DNA from: Semisulcospira habei
Lineage: Eukaryota; Mollusca; Gastropoda; Semisulcospiridae
DNA length: 64,000 bases
Direction: 5' to 3'
NCBI GenBank assembly: GCA_036245525.1
Contig: BTPG01000005.1
Location: 114,720,625-114,784,624 of the forward strand
Shown here: positions 52,248 to 63,074 of the stretch, in pieces
Numbering within the stretch: the first letter of the stretch is position 1
Layout of the letters: every line of letters starts with the position of its first letter
Notes under the pieces: model-generated
Databases searched by the model: none
Seen by the model: the letters and a program-made list of their open reading frames with translations, nothing else
What the model was told of the DNA's origin: nothing
Program-made: the position numbers and the translations under genes

Positions 52248-52451
52248 GAAAAGGCGAGCCTGACGTGACTTTCCATTTCTTGTAAGGATTGCAGTGTAAC
52301 TCTCACCCCCCGGCACCCCACCCTCCCAATACCCCCCCCCCCAGTACCCCCCACCCTCTCTCCCGTTTATGGGATATATACCAGGCATGACCTATTGTAG
52401 TGTCGTCGCGAAGAGGACATGTGTTTAGACCTGAAGCTAAAGAGTCATGAG

Positions 52452-52727
52452 CAGGGGCGAATTTTTAAAAATGCTATAACAAAGTTCCCGCCATCCCCCT
52501 CCGTTGTTTGATACTTCGGCGAATGGTGATAGTCTTAACACGCACGCGCTTTCTCTCCACCCTCCACCCTTCTTTCGCCCCCTCCCCCCCGCACCCCACC
52601 CCCGCTTTTCGATTTTTCTGCCCCTGGAAGCAAGGTCTAGCGTCGGGGAGGCCTTTTGTATCAGGTTGAAGGTCCCAAACATAAAGTTGGAACCCCTTCC
52701 CCCATCGAGGTAACTGATCCGCCCCTG
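52452..52727. mobile_element. hAT-like MITE with 5-bp target duplication, copy 2
   Basis: CAGGGGCGAATT at the left, GATCCGCCCCTG at the right, flanked on both sides by ATGAG (52447-52451 and 52728-52732). Interior includes aagcaaggtctagcgtcggg and aggttgaaggtcccaaac shared with copy 1. Confidence 0.88.
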
Positions 52728-52732
52728 ATGAG

Positions 52733-53030
52733 CGTTATGACTTGAGCATTAATGACTTGAACTGGGGTATGACACGGTTACATTCATTAGCACAGCAAAA
52801 AGCAAACGCTGTTCAATTTGAGCGTATGCATACCTTGAGTTTCGTTCGACACTCTTATACTTACGAGCGAAAGAAATGTGAAATTTGTTTAATCATTGGA
52901 AACACTAAAGTGTTTCTGACGATGTCGCATTTGCCGTTTTGCTCGTCAGTATACATTAAAGTCGGGCGAAACCAAAGGTGAACTCAACCTCAAATCACTG
53001 TCAGTTGTGTAATCCTTTGCGTACTGGAAG
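52733..53030. other. No gene recognised
   Basis: A phrase at 53000-53030 (gtgtaatcctttgcgtactggaag) recurs near 53390-53413 on the other side of the next MITE, suggesting local duplication. Confidence 0.35.
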
Positions 53031-53216
53031 TTAACCCTTTTAGCGCCAATACCCCACAGCAGGAGATTGATTGACCATCAGATAATTCAAGGGTAGTGCT
53101 AATCTGGCACTACCCTTGAATTAGACATGGTCAATCCACCTCCTGCAAGTGGATCATAGTCGTTAAGTAACTCTTCCAAAATTCGGGAAATGCACCCATG
53201 GCTCTCAAAGGGTTAA
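53031..53216 (+). mobile_element. Family B MITE with shortened stem
   Basis: TTAACCCTTTTAGCGCC and CTCTCAAAGGGTTAA. The stem about 53088-53130 is shortened to aattcaagggtagtgc and taatctggcactacccttgaatt; the GCTTGGCGCC apex is deleted. Confidence 0.82.
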
Positions 53217-53670
53217 GGCAAAACTTAACACATTCGAGACGAATTTCATTTGGTTACGCGGCAGGGTAAACTCATTAAAATCGCTGTTGTGTCATCCGCC
53301 TCTACTGAAAGTCGAGACGAATGAAACTGAACAAAGTCGAGACCATTTGCATTCGGATGGGTGTCTTCCAACAAGGTTGACTCACTGTTGTGTCATCCTT
53401 TGTATATTGGAAGTTATCGTATGCACCGGATGTCAGTGATGCAAAATTGAGACTTTACTGTGGCGTCTTACGTCACAATGTTCTGTCAGCTCCACGTCAA
53501 CAAAACAAACATATCTCGCTGGGTCATCAGCGCCTCTGACCCTAACACAAGGAACAAAGGGGGCAATAATTCGAATATCAAAGTGATAAACTGAGGTACT
53601 CTTCATGTTATCCAAAGAACGTATACACGTAATTTGGAAATTTCGAAAGAATGCACGCTAACAGGTGCCT

Positions 53671-53896
53671 TTAACCCTTTTCATCCTGATACACTATTAC
53701 TTGAAATAAATTTGACGATGATTGTTCAAGCGTAGTGCCAGAATAGCTTGGCGCCTGAGGCGCCAAGCTATTCTGGCACCACACTTGAACTAAAGTGGTT
53801 GATCTATCTCGTAATCCGTAATGTAACCTTCATAGGACAGTAAGCATTATTTTATTTTAATTTTAGAAAAAACAGCCTCATGGTGTAATAGGTTAA
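53671..53896 (+). mobile_element. Family B MITE abutting the next one
   Basis: TTAACCCTTTTCATCCTGATAC and CCTCATGGTGTAATAGGTTAA. Stem about 53718-53790 carries GCCAGAATAGCTTGGCGCC; the outer pair is gttcaagcgtagtgcc versus ggcaccacacttgaac. It shares TTAA 53893-53896 with the next element. Confidence 0.85.
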
Positions 53897-54110
53897 CTCA
53901 CTCTACGCCAGACACACCGCAGGAAGATAAGGATCGACCATGATAGTTCAAGGGTGATGCCAGAATAGCTTGGCGCCTATGGGCGCCAAGCTATTCTGGC
54001 ATCACCCTTGAACTATCATGGTCGATATGTGCCCTGCTACGCCGGCTATGCAGTCTTCAGAGGACATGGGCAAAATTTAAGGATTTCGGTCTTGGGGTAC
54101 AATGAGTTAA
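53893..54110 (+). mobile_element. Family B MITE sharing its left TTAA
   Basis: TTAACTCACTCTACGCCAG and CTTGGGGTACAATGAGTTAA. Stem about 53938-54023 is essentially perfect, with GGGTGATGCC answered by GGCATCACCC. Confidence 0.88.
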
Positions 54111-54154
54111 CGGAAATGCCGATTCATTTCTGTGGGCGTTCATTTCTAGTCTCC

Positions 54155-54530
54155 TTCATGAACAGTTGCCTTAGAAGAATTTTGAAAATCCACTGGCCAG
54201 AGAAGATCAGCAACGTCAGACTCTGGGAGAGAACAGAGCAGATAACAGCAGAGAATGAAATTGGGCGAAGAAGATGGGGATGGATCGGTCACAGTCTGAG
54301 AAAGCCAGCTTCCAGTATCACTAGGCAGGCATTGTCATGGAACCCCCAGGGAAAGAGGAAAAGAGGTAGGCCGAGAAACTCCTGGCGTCGAGACCTCCAA
54401 GCAGACATCAAGAGACTGGGAACCACCTGGAGTAGAATCGAAGGAGAAGCACAGGACAGGAGTTGCTGGAGGTCTCTCGTCGACGGCCTATACCCGGGTA
54501 GGGGTGACAGGCGTAAGTAGTAAGTAAGTC
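54155..54530 (+). pseudogene. RTE-like LINE 3' end
   Basis: It encodes [59 protein letters not shown] and [22 protein letters not shown], in one frame. It retains the CA lost from the longer copy. 5'-truncated; ends gcgtaagtagtaagtaag. Confidence 0.9.
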
Positions 54531-54569
54531 ATGTCTAGTCTGCTGACTAAAACAAAAATGTCCTGCCGG

Positions 54570-54673
54570 TTAACCCCCTTGACTGCTACGGACAATACCG
54601 CTCGGCGGAAAACACGCGTACATACGCGTCATATCCGCCGAGAGGTATCGTCCCGCAGCAGTCAAGGGGTTAA
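54570..54673. mobile_element. Family M foldback, TTAA to TTAA
   Basis: The whole 104-bp element is a hairpin: TTAACCCCCTTGACTGCTACGG at the left and CAGCAGTCAAGGGGTTAA at the right, inner CGGCGGA and TCCGCCG, apex acgcgtacatacgcgt. TTAA at 54570-54573 and 54670-54673. Confidence 0.88.
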
Positions 54674-54993
54674 AAGAATGTAAAATGTTATTTGAGAGTC
54701 TCGGTCGAAGGGGTAAAATGTTATTTGAAAGTCTCGGTCGAAGGGGTTCTTTGTCGAGCTTGTTCTACCTCTAATCCCGACACCTGTATGCACAGCCTCG
54801 AACTCTCCTCCTCGATGAGAAGGCCGCGCATGGAGGGAAGTGCACGAGCCGCCTGCCCCTTCTCTACAGGGCGACTGCAAAGCAGGGCTGTCCATAATGG
54901 CGTTCAGGCATAGATTATCATGCCTGCCGCTGCAGAGACTCATGAGGAATAGGTTATCATGCCTTGAGCTGCATGGGCTCATGAGACTGGTTG

Positions 54994-55129
54994 GTTAGTT
55001 CGGGGGGGTTTAAATCACTCAAGGGGCCCCGCATCAATAGCTGCGGAAGCGTCGTACATCGTTGCCGGCGGCAACGCTGAACCCGAAGACGCTTCCGCAG
55101 CTATTGATGTGGGGCGCCTTGCACGAGTA
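54994..55129. repeat. SINE-tail fragment then family D palindrome
   Basis: ggttggttagttcggggg at 54994 resembles the inverted SINE tail. Family D (55014-55129) has arms GGCCCCGCATCAATAGCTGC and its partner, centre gttgccggcggcaac, with aacgctgaacccgaagac in the loop region. Confidence 0.75.
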
Positions 55130-55303
55130 AAGGTCCACGTCACAAGTGTGATAATGCACGGCTCTGTGAAGGGGCGGGTTAGGGGGGAACAAAGGGCAGC
55201 TGTAGCCCTAGGAAGTACAACCAGGACACTGATCAATTCAGGCGCACGGGCTGCGGCAACGTGCAACTGTGCCTCTTCGATTTAACAGGATCTTTACAAA
55301 GGC

Positions 55304-55336
55304 CGCTCATGAGAATCTACGCGTCGCCTCTTGCTG
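55304..55336 (-). repeat. Half of a family A stem
   Basis: gctcatgagaatctacgcg then tcgcctcttgctgg. The partner arm is absent. Confidence 0.6.
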
Positions 55337-55526
55337 GTTGAAGAGCGACTCCAGCTGTTTCTTAAATTGATCGTAATTGTACAATGTACTTTTATTTAGG
55401 TTAATGAAATGCACGACTGAAAGGTCAAGTTGCCATGACACCTTTCTGCAATCGCTAATGTGATTCAACATGTCTGCAGACGAAACCTTCTGTCAAAGAT
55501 CAGTTTTCTTTGTGTACATCATTTTT
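55337..55526. other. Nothing recognised
   Basis: Spacer. Confidence 0.3.
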
Positions 55527-55588
55527 ATGTGTGCTAGTCTGTGATTTTGGTTCGGCGTAAGGTCCAAAATCGCAGACCAGCACACATA
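55527..55588. repeat. Family N palindrome
   Basis: atgtgtgctagtctgtgatt and its complement around ttcggcgtaagg, two mismatches. Confidence 0.85.
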
Positions 55589-55970
55589 TAGTCAGCGTCG
55601 CACAGGACCGTCCAACTGACTCGCGCATTCGTGTATTTTCGGTGCAAATAGCTTGATGGATCATTGCACGGGTTAAGCTGTGCGAGATCGTGAACTAAAC
55701 TTGAACTGGTTCGATCGATCTGACACAGCTGAATAAATTATACATGGCAAATGTCGAAACCGGTTCAGACAAGATCAGCTTATGCAATATGATCTTCTTT
55801 TCTTTTAAAAAAAAATGGGTTGCTTGAGTGTGCGGGACCACTAAACATATGACAACTCCCCTCGGAATACTGTGCTCATAATCGCATTCCATTAACTCAA
55901 TGAGTTAATTATTGTCAATATTACCCACTTGTTTGCTAACAGCGAGCATCATCCATCAGCAAAAAGAATA

Positions 55971-56044
55971 GACGTGTGTGGTGTGCGTGATTTGGGCCTT
56001 ACCGCTCAGAAGAAGTAAGGGCCAAAATCACAGACAAACACGTC
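55971..56044. repeat. Family N palindrome
   Basis: gacgtgtgtggtgtgcgtga and gggccttac pair with gtaagggccaaaatcacaga and caaacacgtc. Longer arms than the other family N copies. Confidence 0.8.
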
Positions 56045-56459
56045 GATAGATCCAAATGTGTCCTTGCAACCACAAGGGGTTCGTGTAGAACTATGCCTTT
56101 TCCCAGTCCATTCTATATCCATGTTCATATTGCGAGTGGGTTGTCTGGTGGTCAGGAGGTGGGCCGCCCCTGCAGCATATTTTTAAGCAGGTCTCAGTGC
56201 GCAAAGGCCATCCGGCCGACGTCGGTGCTATTTAGACACCGCCCTCCGCCCCCCTCCCTCTTCTCCCTATGTTTGTTTTGTGCTCCCCCCACCCTCTCTC
56301 TCTCTCTCTCTCTCTGCAAGACTTTTTGGAAGATAGGCATTGCTATGCCTAAAACTTTTTATCCTGATATTAAAAAAAGTTTCATCATCATCTTTCCCCC
56401 CCCTACCCCCCCCCCCTTCCCCCCCCCCCCCCCCCCCCCCGCACACACACACACCCGTT
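56045..56459. other. No gene; family C half-stem and C-rich runs
   Basis: cagtgcgcaaaggccatccg then gccgacgtcggtgc (56196-56232) is one family C arm. C runs and a short (TC)n follow. Confidence 0.45.
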
Positions 56460-56617
56460 TTTTGTTGCTGATATTTTGGCGAGTGGTAAGAGGCTTGACA
56501 CACACCACTGGAAGACAGTCTAGCGTCGGGGAGAATTTTTGTGTCAGGTTGAAGGTCCCAAATAAAAAGTTGGAACCCCTCCCACCAACCCCCCCTCGAG
56601 GTAACTGATCCGCCCCT

Positions 56618-56618
<1 letters not shown>
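56460..56618. mobile_element. hAT-like MITE, copy 3 (right part)
   Basis: tctagcgtcggggagaattt and aggttgaaggtcccaaataa lead to GATCCGCCCCTG at 56618, as in the other two copies. The left TIR is not found and the right flank is a GT array, so no target duplication can be checked. Confidence 0.7.
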
Positions 56619-56687
<69 letters not shown>

Positions 56688-56756
56688 CGTGCGTGTGTGT
56701 CTGTGTGCATGCGTGCGTGCGTGCTTGCGTGTGTGCTTGCATGTTTTTGTGTGCGA

Positions 56757-56822
<66 letters not shown>
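56619..56822 (+). repeat. (GT)n microsatellites
   Basis: Two GT arrays (56619-56683 and 56759-56822) joined by a degenerate GTGC-rich stretch, directly abutting the MITE end. Confidence 0.95.
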
Positions 56823-56826
<4 letters not shown>

Positions 56827-57161
56827 AGGTGCATGTTTCCTTTTTGACACTATACTAAACACAATAACAATTTTACTTGCACATTTTACAAATAATTATT
56901 CTTGCGGAGTATGTACTTGTTATTAAATACAAACAAACCAATATGAGGGAGTGAACAAACACGACAATGATTCCTCCCTTCAATTACTCGGAAAGAATTC
57001 AGACAGAACAAGCACTGAACTCAAACAACATTTTATTTGAATTCATTATAGCTCAATACATAATCAGTAAGAGAGAGTTAGTTAGTTAGTTAGTTATTGG
57101 GATTTGACAAAGGTTGTATCTAATGTACCTGAAGCTTTTTCTCGTGTAAAAACATTAATTA

Positions 57162-57210
57162 ACCCTTTGACTGTTACTGATGACAGTACCGTTCGGTGGA
57201 AAAGACGCGT
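57162..57210. repeat. Left half of a family M foldback
   Basis: ttaaccctttgactgttact then gaccgttcggtggaaaagacgcg-like sequence matches the left arm of 54570-54673. A possible right half lies at 58234-58282 (acgcgttttctcagtcgagc, gtagcggtagtgac). Confidence 0.6.
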
Positions 57211-57425
57211 AACCCATTTAGCCACGAGTGACTACAGTGGGAGATTGATTGACCATGATAATTCAAGGGTAGTGCCAGATTAGCTTGCGCCTTCAGGCGC
57301 CAAGCTAATCTGGCACTACCCTTGAATTATCATGGTCAATCAATCTCCTGCAACTGGTACATAGTCATTAGGCAACACCTCCAAAATTCAGTTGAGAAAT
57401 GGGACCTTGGGGCTAAAAATGTTAA
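57211..57425 (+). mobile_element. Family B MITE (GATTAG subtype)
   Basis: GTAACCCATTTAGCCACGAG and CCTTGGGGCTAAAAATGTTAA. Stem about 57257-57333, CCAGATTAGC and GCTAATCTGG, one base missing in the left apex (gcttgcgcc). Confidence 0.85.
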
Positions 57426-57505
57426 GAGAGAGACTTGAGAAAGGTTGCGTCTGATGTGCCAGAAGCTTCTTCTCGTGTAAAAACATTCATTAATCTACTG
57501 ATGAG

Positions 57506-58232
57506 GGTCCGTTTATACAGAGCGCGAACGCGTCCAACGCGAACACGAACGCGTCCAACGCGAACACGAACGCGAACGCGACTTTTGAGCAGTTTTGCCA
57601 TTCAAATAGAGCACGAACCCGAACGCGGAAAACCGTCGACGGCTTTCGAGGCGGCTCGTCTTTTTCTATTATAATTCCAATATATATTTCTGTCAGAGCT
57701 AAAATGGTGTCATTATGAAGACTGCTGACATGAAAGTTAAAACGTATTTAATTAATAAAGTCGTGCAGACATTTTTTTTTACAGTTCCATAACATTGTTG
57801 ACACAGGTAAAATAAAATAAATTTCAATCACATACCTGTCACTGAGTCCGACTCTCTGTCCAATTGCTTTCCATATGTCTCTTTTTTTCGTGATGTCTTT
57901 GTAATCTTTGTCTGCTTTGTCATACAGTACATGATTCTTCTCAATTTCAAGAATCATGGCTTCTGTCTTGTCCATTGTCAGGTCAGGCGTACAAGTTTCT
58001 ATTCAGTTGTGGAAATGATGCAAGGGAAGTACCTGCTGATTGGTTGATAGCTAAAAAGCCGCGCGACCTTCTGAGAAAATTCGCTCTGGGGGCAATCAAG
58101 GCGGTCGTTCGCGCGAACAAAAAATTGTTCGCGTTCGCACTCTATTTGAACGGTTCCTCTACAAATGACTAAAATATTCCAGGACGAAAAAACGCGTTCG
58201 CTTTCGCGTTCGCGCTCTGTATAAACAGACCT
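57506..58232 (-). mobile_element. PIF/Harbinger-like element, internally deleted, with MADF exon
   Basis: GGTCCGTTTATACAGAGCGC at the left and GCGCTCTGTATAAACAGACC at the right are TIRs with one mismatch. They continue into CGCGAACGCG repeats. The 727-bp element holds one coding exon but no transposase. The TIR style and the MADF companion protein fit PIF/Harbinger (family knowledge). The flanking 3 bp (GAG and TTA) do not match, so the target duplication is lost. Confidence 0.7.
57836..57975 (-). CDS. MADF-domain exon of a Harbinger-like element
   Basis: MDKTEAMILEIEKNHVLYDK then KDYKDITKKRDIWKAIGQRV is a typical MADF (Myb/SANT-like, Adf-1 type) start: an acidic-hydrophobic helix, the LYDxxxxDYKD motif and the W of the second helix. 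The exon ends at a consensus donor, GACAG|GTATGTG (57836/57835), so a spliced mRNA is expected. The frame beyond the donor is intron read-through. About 47 residues, roughly half a MADF domain. MADF proteins bind DNA and accompany the Harbinger transposase in its elements (family knowledge). Whether the exon is still expressed is unknown. Confidence 0.65.
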
Positions 58233-58317
58233 TAACTACGCGTTTTCTCAGTCGAGCGGCTTCGTCAGTAGCGGTAGTGACTAGGTTCATTTTGCTTCAT
58301 ACAGTTGGCTCCTCACT

Positions 58318-58810
58318 CATTAAGCCCCGAAGCGCCATGATTATTCAAGGGTAGTGGCAGATTAGCTTCACACATACAACCAAAATAACGGGGAGCAAAG
58401 CACATTTATACTGACGAGCGAAAGAAATGCCCCGCGACATTTTTGGCCGGATCATCGGAGACACTTCAGGTACAGCAGCAACATTGCATGTAGCTTACGG
58501 GGCAGCAGTCGCACTCACTCAGTTGCCCGCAACAGCAGGTGCGCCGCTCTCTGAAGAGGCTTTCGTAGGTTTGCTCTCCTGTCACGTGAAACACAGAGAC
58601 ACCCATGTGAGTAACAGCATCTCGGGCCCGCGTCGGGACAGCGACGTCCTCCCCCGGATAATGTGACCGTGTAGTGTGAAGGACCGCTTAAAGACTATGT
58701 ACCAGTTGCAGGAGATGTATCGACCATGATAATTCAAGGGTAGTGCCAGATGAGCTCATCTGGCACTACCCTTGAATTATCATGCTCGATACATCTCCTG
58801 GTGTAGTGCG
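58318..58810. mobile_element. Family B remnants
   Basis: ttaagccccgaagcgccatg then attattcaagggtagtggca gives one arm at 58318-58370. A short perfect hairpin follows at 58727-58784 (catgataattcaagggtagt with its complement, apex gatgagctcatc). The second is in reverse orientation (cgtcggggctaagtgg at its end). Confidence 0.7.
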
Positions 58811-58899
58811 TCGGGGCTAAGTGGAACAACCACAGAAAAGTGGTTTTAGCAGCAGTCTCTATTGTGCAACGATTCCCGGCAAAATGAATAATTATCTCC

Positions 58900-59110
58900 T
58901 TTACTGCCGAGAAAAAGTCAACGCGATCTAACATCAAGAGGCATAGATCCTCATGAGCCCCCACGACTGCGGGGTCTCATGAGAATCTATGCCTCTTGCT
59001 GAGACCACATTGTGTCCATGTTCTTTGGACAGTTGTGTCAGTCTTTTGGTCGTTAACTGAATACAGATTTCAGAAGCAGAATGTACGTTCCCTGGCAGGG
59101 AAGTTGTTAT
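58900..59110 (+). mobile_element. Family A MITE, decayed ends
   Basis: ttatctcctttactgccgag at the left, ccctggcagggaagttg at the right. Hairpin 58935-58998 has two mismatches. Confidence 0.78.
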
Positions 59111-60124
<1,014 letters not shown>

Positions 60125-60423
60125 CAACAACAAACAAACATATAGGGGCCCAAATAATATAACAGTTCATCTCAGTACTTCGACCTTAACACACATAAGG
60201 TGAAAAAAGCAGACCCAAAACATACTAGTTTTGATTACACACAAAAAAAATCACAAACTTATCGAACAGACGCAGTCGGCCATGCATAATTATGACTCAA
60301 AAAGCAATCTGAATCAATGAATGAACAATATATACAACCAAGCAACTAAATCAGCCAACCAGCTAACCAACCAGTTAAATAGACCAATCAACCAAACAGC
60401 CAATAATTAAACAATCATGTCGA

Positions 60424-60615
60424 TTAACCCATTTAGCCTCGATGCACTATATCAGGAGATGGATCGACCATGATAATTCAAGGGTAGTGCCAGATTAGCT
60501 AATCTGACACTACCCTTGAATTATCATGGTCGATCCATGTCTAGCAACTGGTGCATAGTCGCCAGGTGGCACCTCTAATATTTGGGAAATGCGGCCTTGG
60601 GGTTAAAATGGTTAA
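60424..60615 (+). mobile_element. Family B MITE, shortened apex
   Basis: TTAACCCATTTAGCCTCGATG and TTGGGGTTAAAATGGTTAA. The stem 60468-60528 lacks the GCTTGGCGCC apex (ccagattagctaatctgac). Confidence 0.85.
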
Positions 60616-60731
60616 AAATCACCTTGAGCGGGTTTCCGAGTGTTGAAGCTAAGAGAGCAACCACACAGAAGACCGTCAGTATTGGCCGAGTCATTTTTAG
60701 TCAAGTTCTCCGACACCTGATGATAGACAGC

Positions 60732-60940
60732 TAGCCCACTTAACCTCGACGCACTACAGCAAGAGATGGGTCGACCATGATAATTCAAGGGTATTGCCAA
60801 ACTAGCTTGGCGCCTTATGGCGCCAAGCTAATCTGGCACTACCCTTGAATTACCATGGCCGAACCATCTCCTGCAACCAGTACAAAGTCGTTTGATGACA
60901 CCTTTTTAATATTTGGGAAAAGCAGACATGGTGTTATATT
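60732..60940 (+). mobile_element. Family B MITE, decayed ends
   Basis: agcccacttaacctcgacgc at the left, cagacatggtgttatattg at the right. Stem 60777-60856 with several mismatches (CCAAACTAGC versus GCTAATCTGG). Confidence 0.75.
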
Positions 60941-61000
60941 GTGTGCGTTTTCGAATTCGTAAACATGCAAGTCTATGCCGGTCTCCTCTGGTGGTTTAAG

Positions 61001-61232
61001 TTAATCCATATCATACTGAGGCTAAAAGCTTTAAATTTGTACACTGCCATAGCGGCAAGCTAAATTATAGTACTTACAGATAAGGATACAGACCAATGGC
61101 TTTAGCGGTTCAAGGGTATGTGCCAGAATAGCTTGGCGCCTAGCTAGGCGCCAAGCTATTCTGGCACTACCCTTGAACTATTTTAGTCAAACTTATTTCA
61201 CACACTAGTGTATTCCGAATGATAAGGGTTAA
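61001..61232 (+). mobile_element. Family B MITE
   Basis: TTAATCCATATCATACTGAGG and GAATGATAAGGGTTAA. Stem about 61101-61181 with apex GGCGCCTAGCTAGGCGCC. Nearly the same sequence as 21271-21500. Confidence 0.88.
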
Positions 61233-61307
61233 CTAGCGCGTTATTTGTCAAAGTTTTATAAGACTATTCTACATGTTCCTACACATTATACACTGACAGT
61301 TAAGTCT

Positions 61308-61363
61308 TTGATGATGATGATGATGTTAATGACGACGATGATGACGACGACGACGATGATGAT
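61308..61363 (+). repeat. (GAT/GAC)n repeat
   Basis: GATGAT and GACGAC units. Confidence 0.9.
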
Positions 61364-61520
61364 GAGGAGTCAAGTCAATAAACTTTATTTATCCCACGAA
61401 AAGGCAATTCCAAATTTGATGGAGCATATAAATATGTAAACTGAAAGTAAAAATGGATAAGACGGACGGGTAGAAAGCAGCCCCGGACAATCGCACACAC
61501 ATGCACCCACTAACGCAGAG

Positions 61521-61733
61521 TTATCTCATTCAACTCCGACACGCCACGACAAGACATGGATCGAGCGTGATAGTTCAAGGGTTGTGCCAGAATAGCTTGG
61601 CGCCCATAGGCGCCAAGCTATTCTGGCACAACCCTTGAACTATCACGCTCGATCTGTTTCCAGATGTGTAATACAGTCTTCAGGGGGCAGCTTTAAAATT
61701 TGCGGATTTCGGTTCTGGAGCAGAATACGTTAA
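61521..61733 (+). mobile_element. Family B MITE
   Basis: TTATCTCATTCAACTCCGAC and TCTGGAGCAGAATACGTTAA. Stem 61567-61653 is perfect, with GGGTTGTGCC answered by GGCACAACCC. Confidence 0.88.
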
Positions 61734-62467
61734 TAGCTATGCTAATAATAAAGCACTAAACGAGTAAGTTATATATTACAAGCACTGTTATCACAAAGTA
61801 TTATCACTGCTATTCGCTTATAGAGTAAAAAGAAAGTTAAGATTATTCCCGATATGATGATGGTGATTGTGGTGACGACGACGATGATGGTGATGACGAC
61901 GATGTTGATGATGACGACAAAGATGATGACGACGACGACGATGATACTTATAATGACTCGATGATAATATAGGTTGCTTCTTATCGCCGAGAGAGACTGA
62001 CGGAGCAACACACACCACTGTCAGCCTGTCACATGTGATCTTCAACTGACAGACATAGATTCTCATGAAATTTTCAACAAGTCATGAAAAAACAACAATC
62101 AATGAACAAATAAGCAAACCTACGGAAAAGTATGCAGACAAAAGTACTGTGTCACTGCGTCAGCTTGCTTCCGACAGTTGATTGTAAGGCGGAAAACTGG
62201 ATGTCTTATATATAGCGCGCAGTCGGACATTTTATGTTTTTCCTACGCATTTAACACTTTGATTTTCTCGCAGTTTTTTTTTTAAGTCATGCCAGTGTAG
62301 ATGCTGTTTAACACTCATTTCTATCTGTTATTTTTCCGTACTCTTAATACAGTCTTCTCAGACAAAAAAACAAACATATTATTTACAAATCACAATTATG
62401 TTAGTACCAAACAGACTAAATTTGCACTAAGCATGCACCAAGACAGAACATTTGACGAAGTCCTCCT

Positions 62468-62468
<1 letters not shown>
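61734..62468. other. No gene; (GAT/GAC)n repeat
   Basis: GATGAC-rich repeat at 61853-61948, otherwise nothing recognised. Confidence 0.4.

Positions 62469-62530
<62 letters not shown>
62469..62530. repeat. Poly-C then poly-A
   Basis: About 35 C followed by about 27 A. Confidence 0.95.
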
Positions 62531-62534
<4 letters not shown>

Positions 62535-62730
62535 TTTCAAGCGATAAATACATTGTATGACATCAGCTTGTCTGCAGATTATTCTGATAATTTCAATTTC
62601 AGTTATTATGATCATTTCATTCTGATCATATCACATCAGGCTCGTGCATATTATTATCAGCTTTGACCTTCATTTGTTCATTTTACACGGTCACTCGTTT
62701 GGAAATAATGTAAGGCCTAATCAGAATCAC

Positions 62731-62793
62731 AGTGCTCCAAAGGCCCTCGGGCCGAGTCGGCCGACTTCGGCCCGATGGCCTTTGGCGCACTGG
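62731..62793. repeat. Family C palindrome
   Basis: cagtgctccaaaggccctcg and gggccgagtcgg pair with ccgacttcggccc and gatggcctttggcgcactg. About 63 bp with three or four mismatches. Confidence 0.82.
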
Positions 62794-63074
62794 GATATTC
62801 TACACTGAAACTGCATGAGCACACCAGGTAGCAACGTATGTATTCGTGTATGTAGAGTACAAATATGGTGAGGCACATATATACTAATGGTCAAAACTTC
62901 AGAGCCACTTTTTATCGCAGACGCACCGACAACACTACACAAATAATGTAACAATACTTGGAGTCAGTACTTTGCTAATTTATTCAGTAACAATTTCATT
63001 TAAGTTTTGAGTAAATCAAGCAATTGTAACAACAGCAGTACGTTAGAATATTCACCCACCCATCATTTGAAAAG

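Larger units (their letters stand above)
57099..57494 (+). repeat. 65-bp direct duplication flanking a MITE cluster
   Basis: Copy 57099-57163 (caaaggttgtatctaatgta, cctgaagctttttctcgtgt) is repeated at 57430-57494 with scattered differences. Between the two are the family M half and a family B element. Confidence 0.75.
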
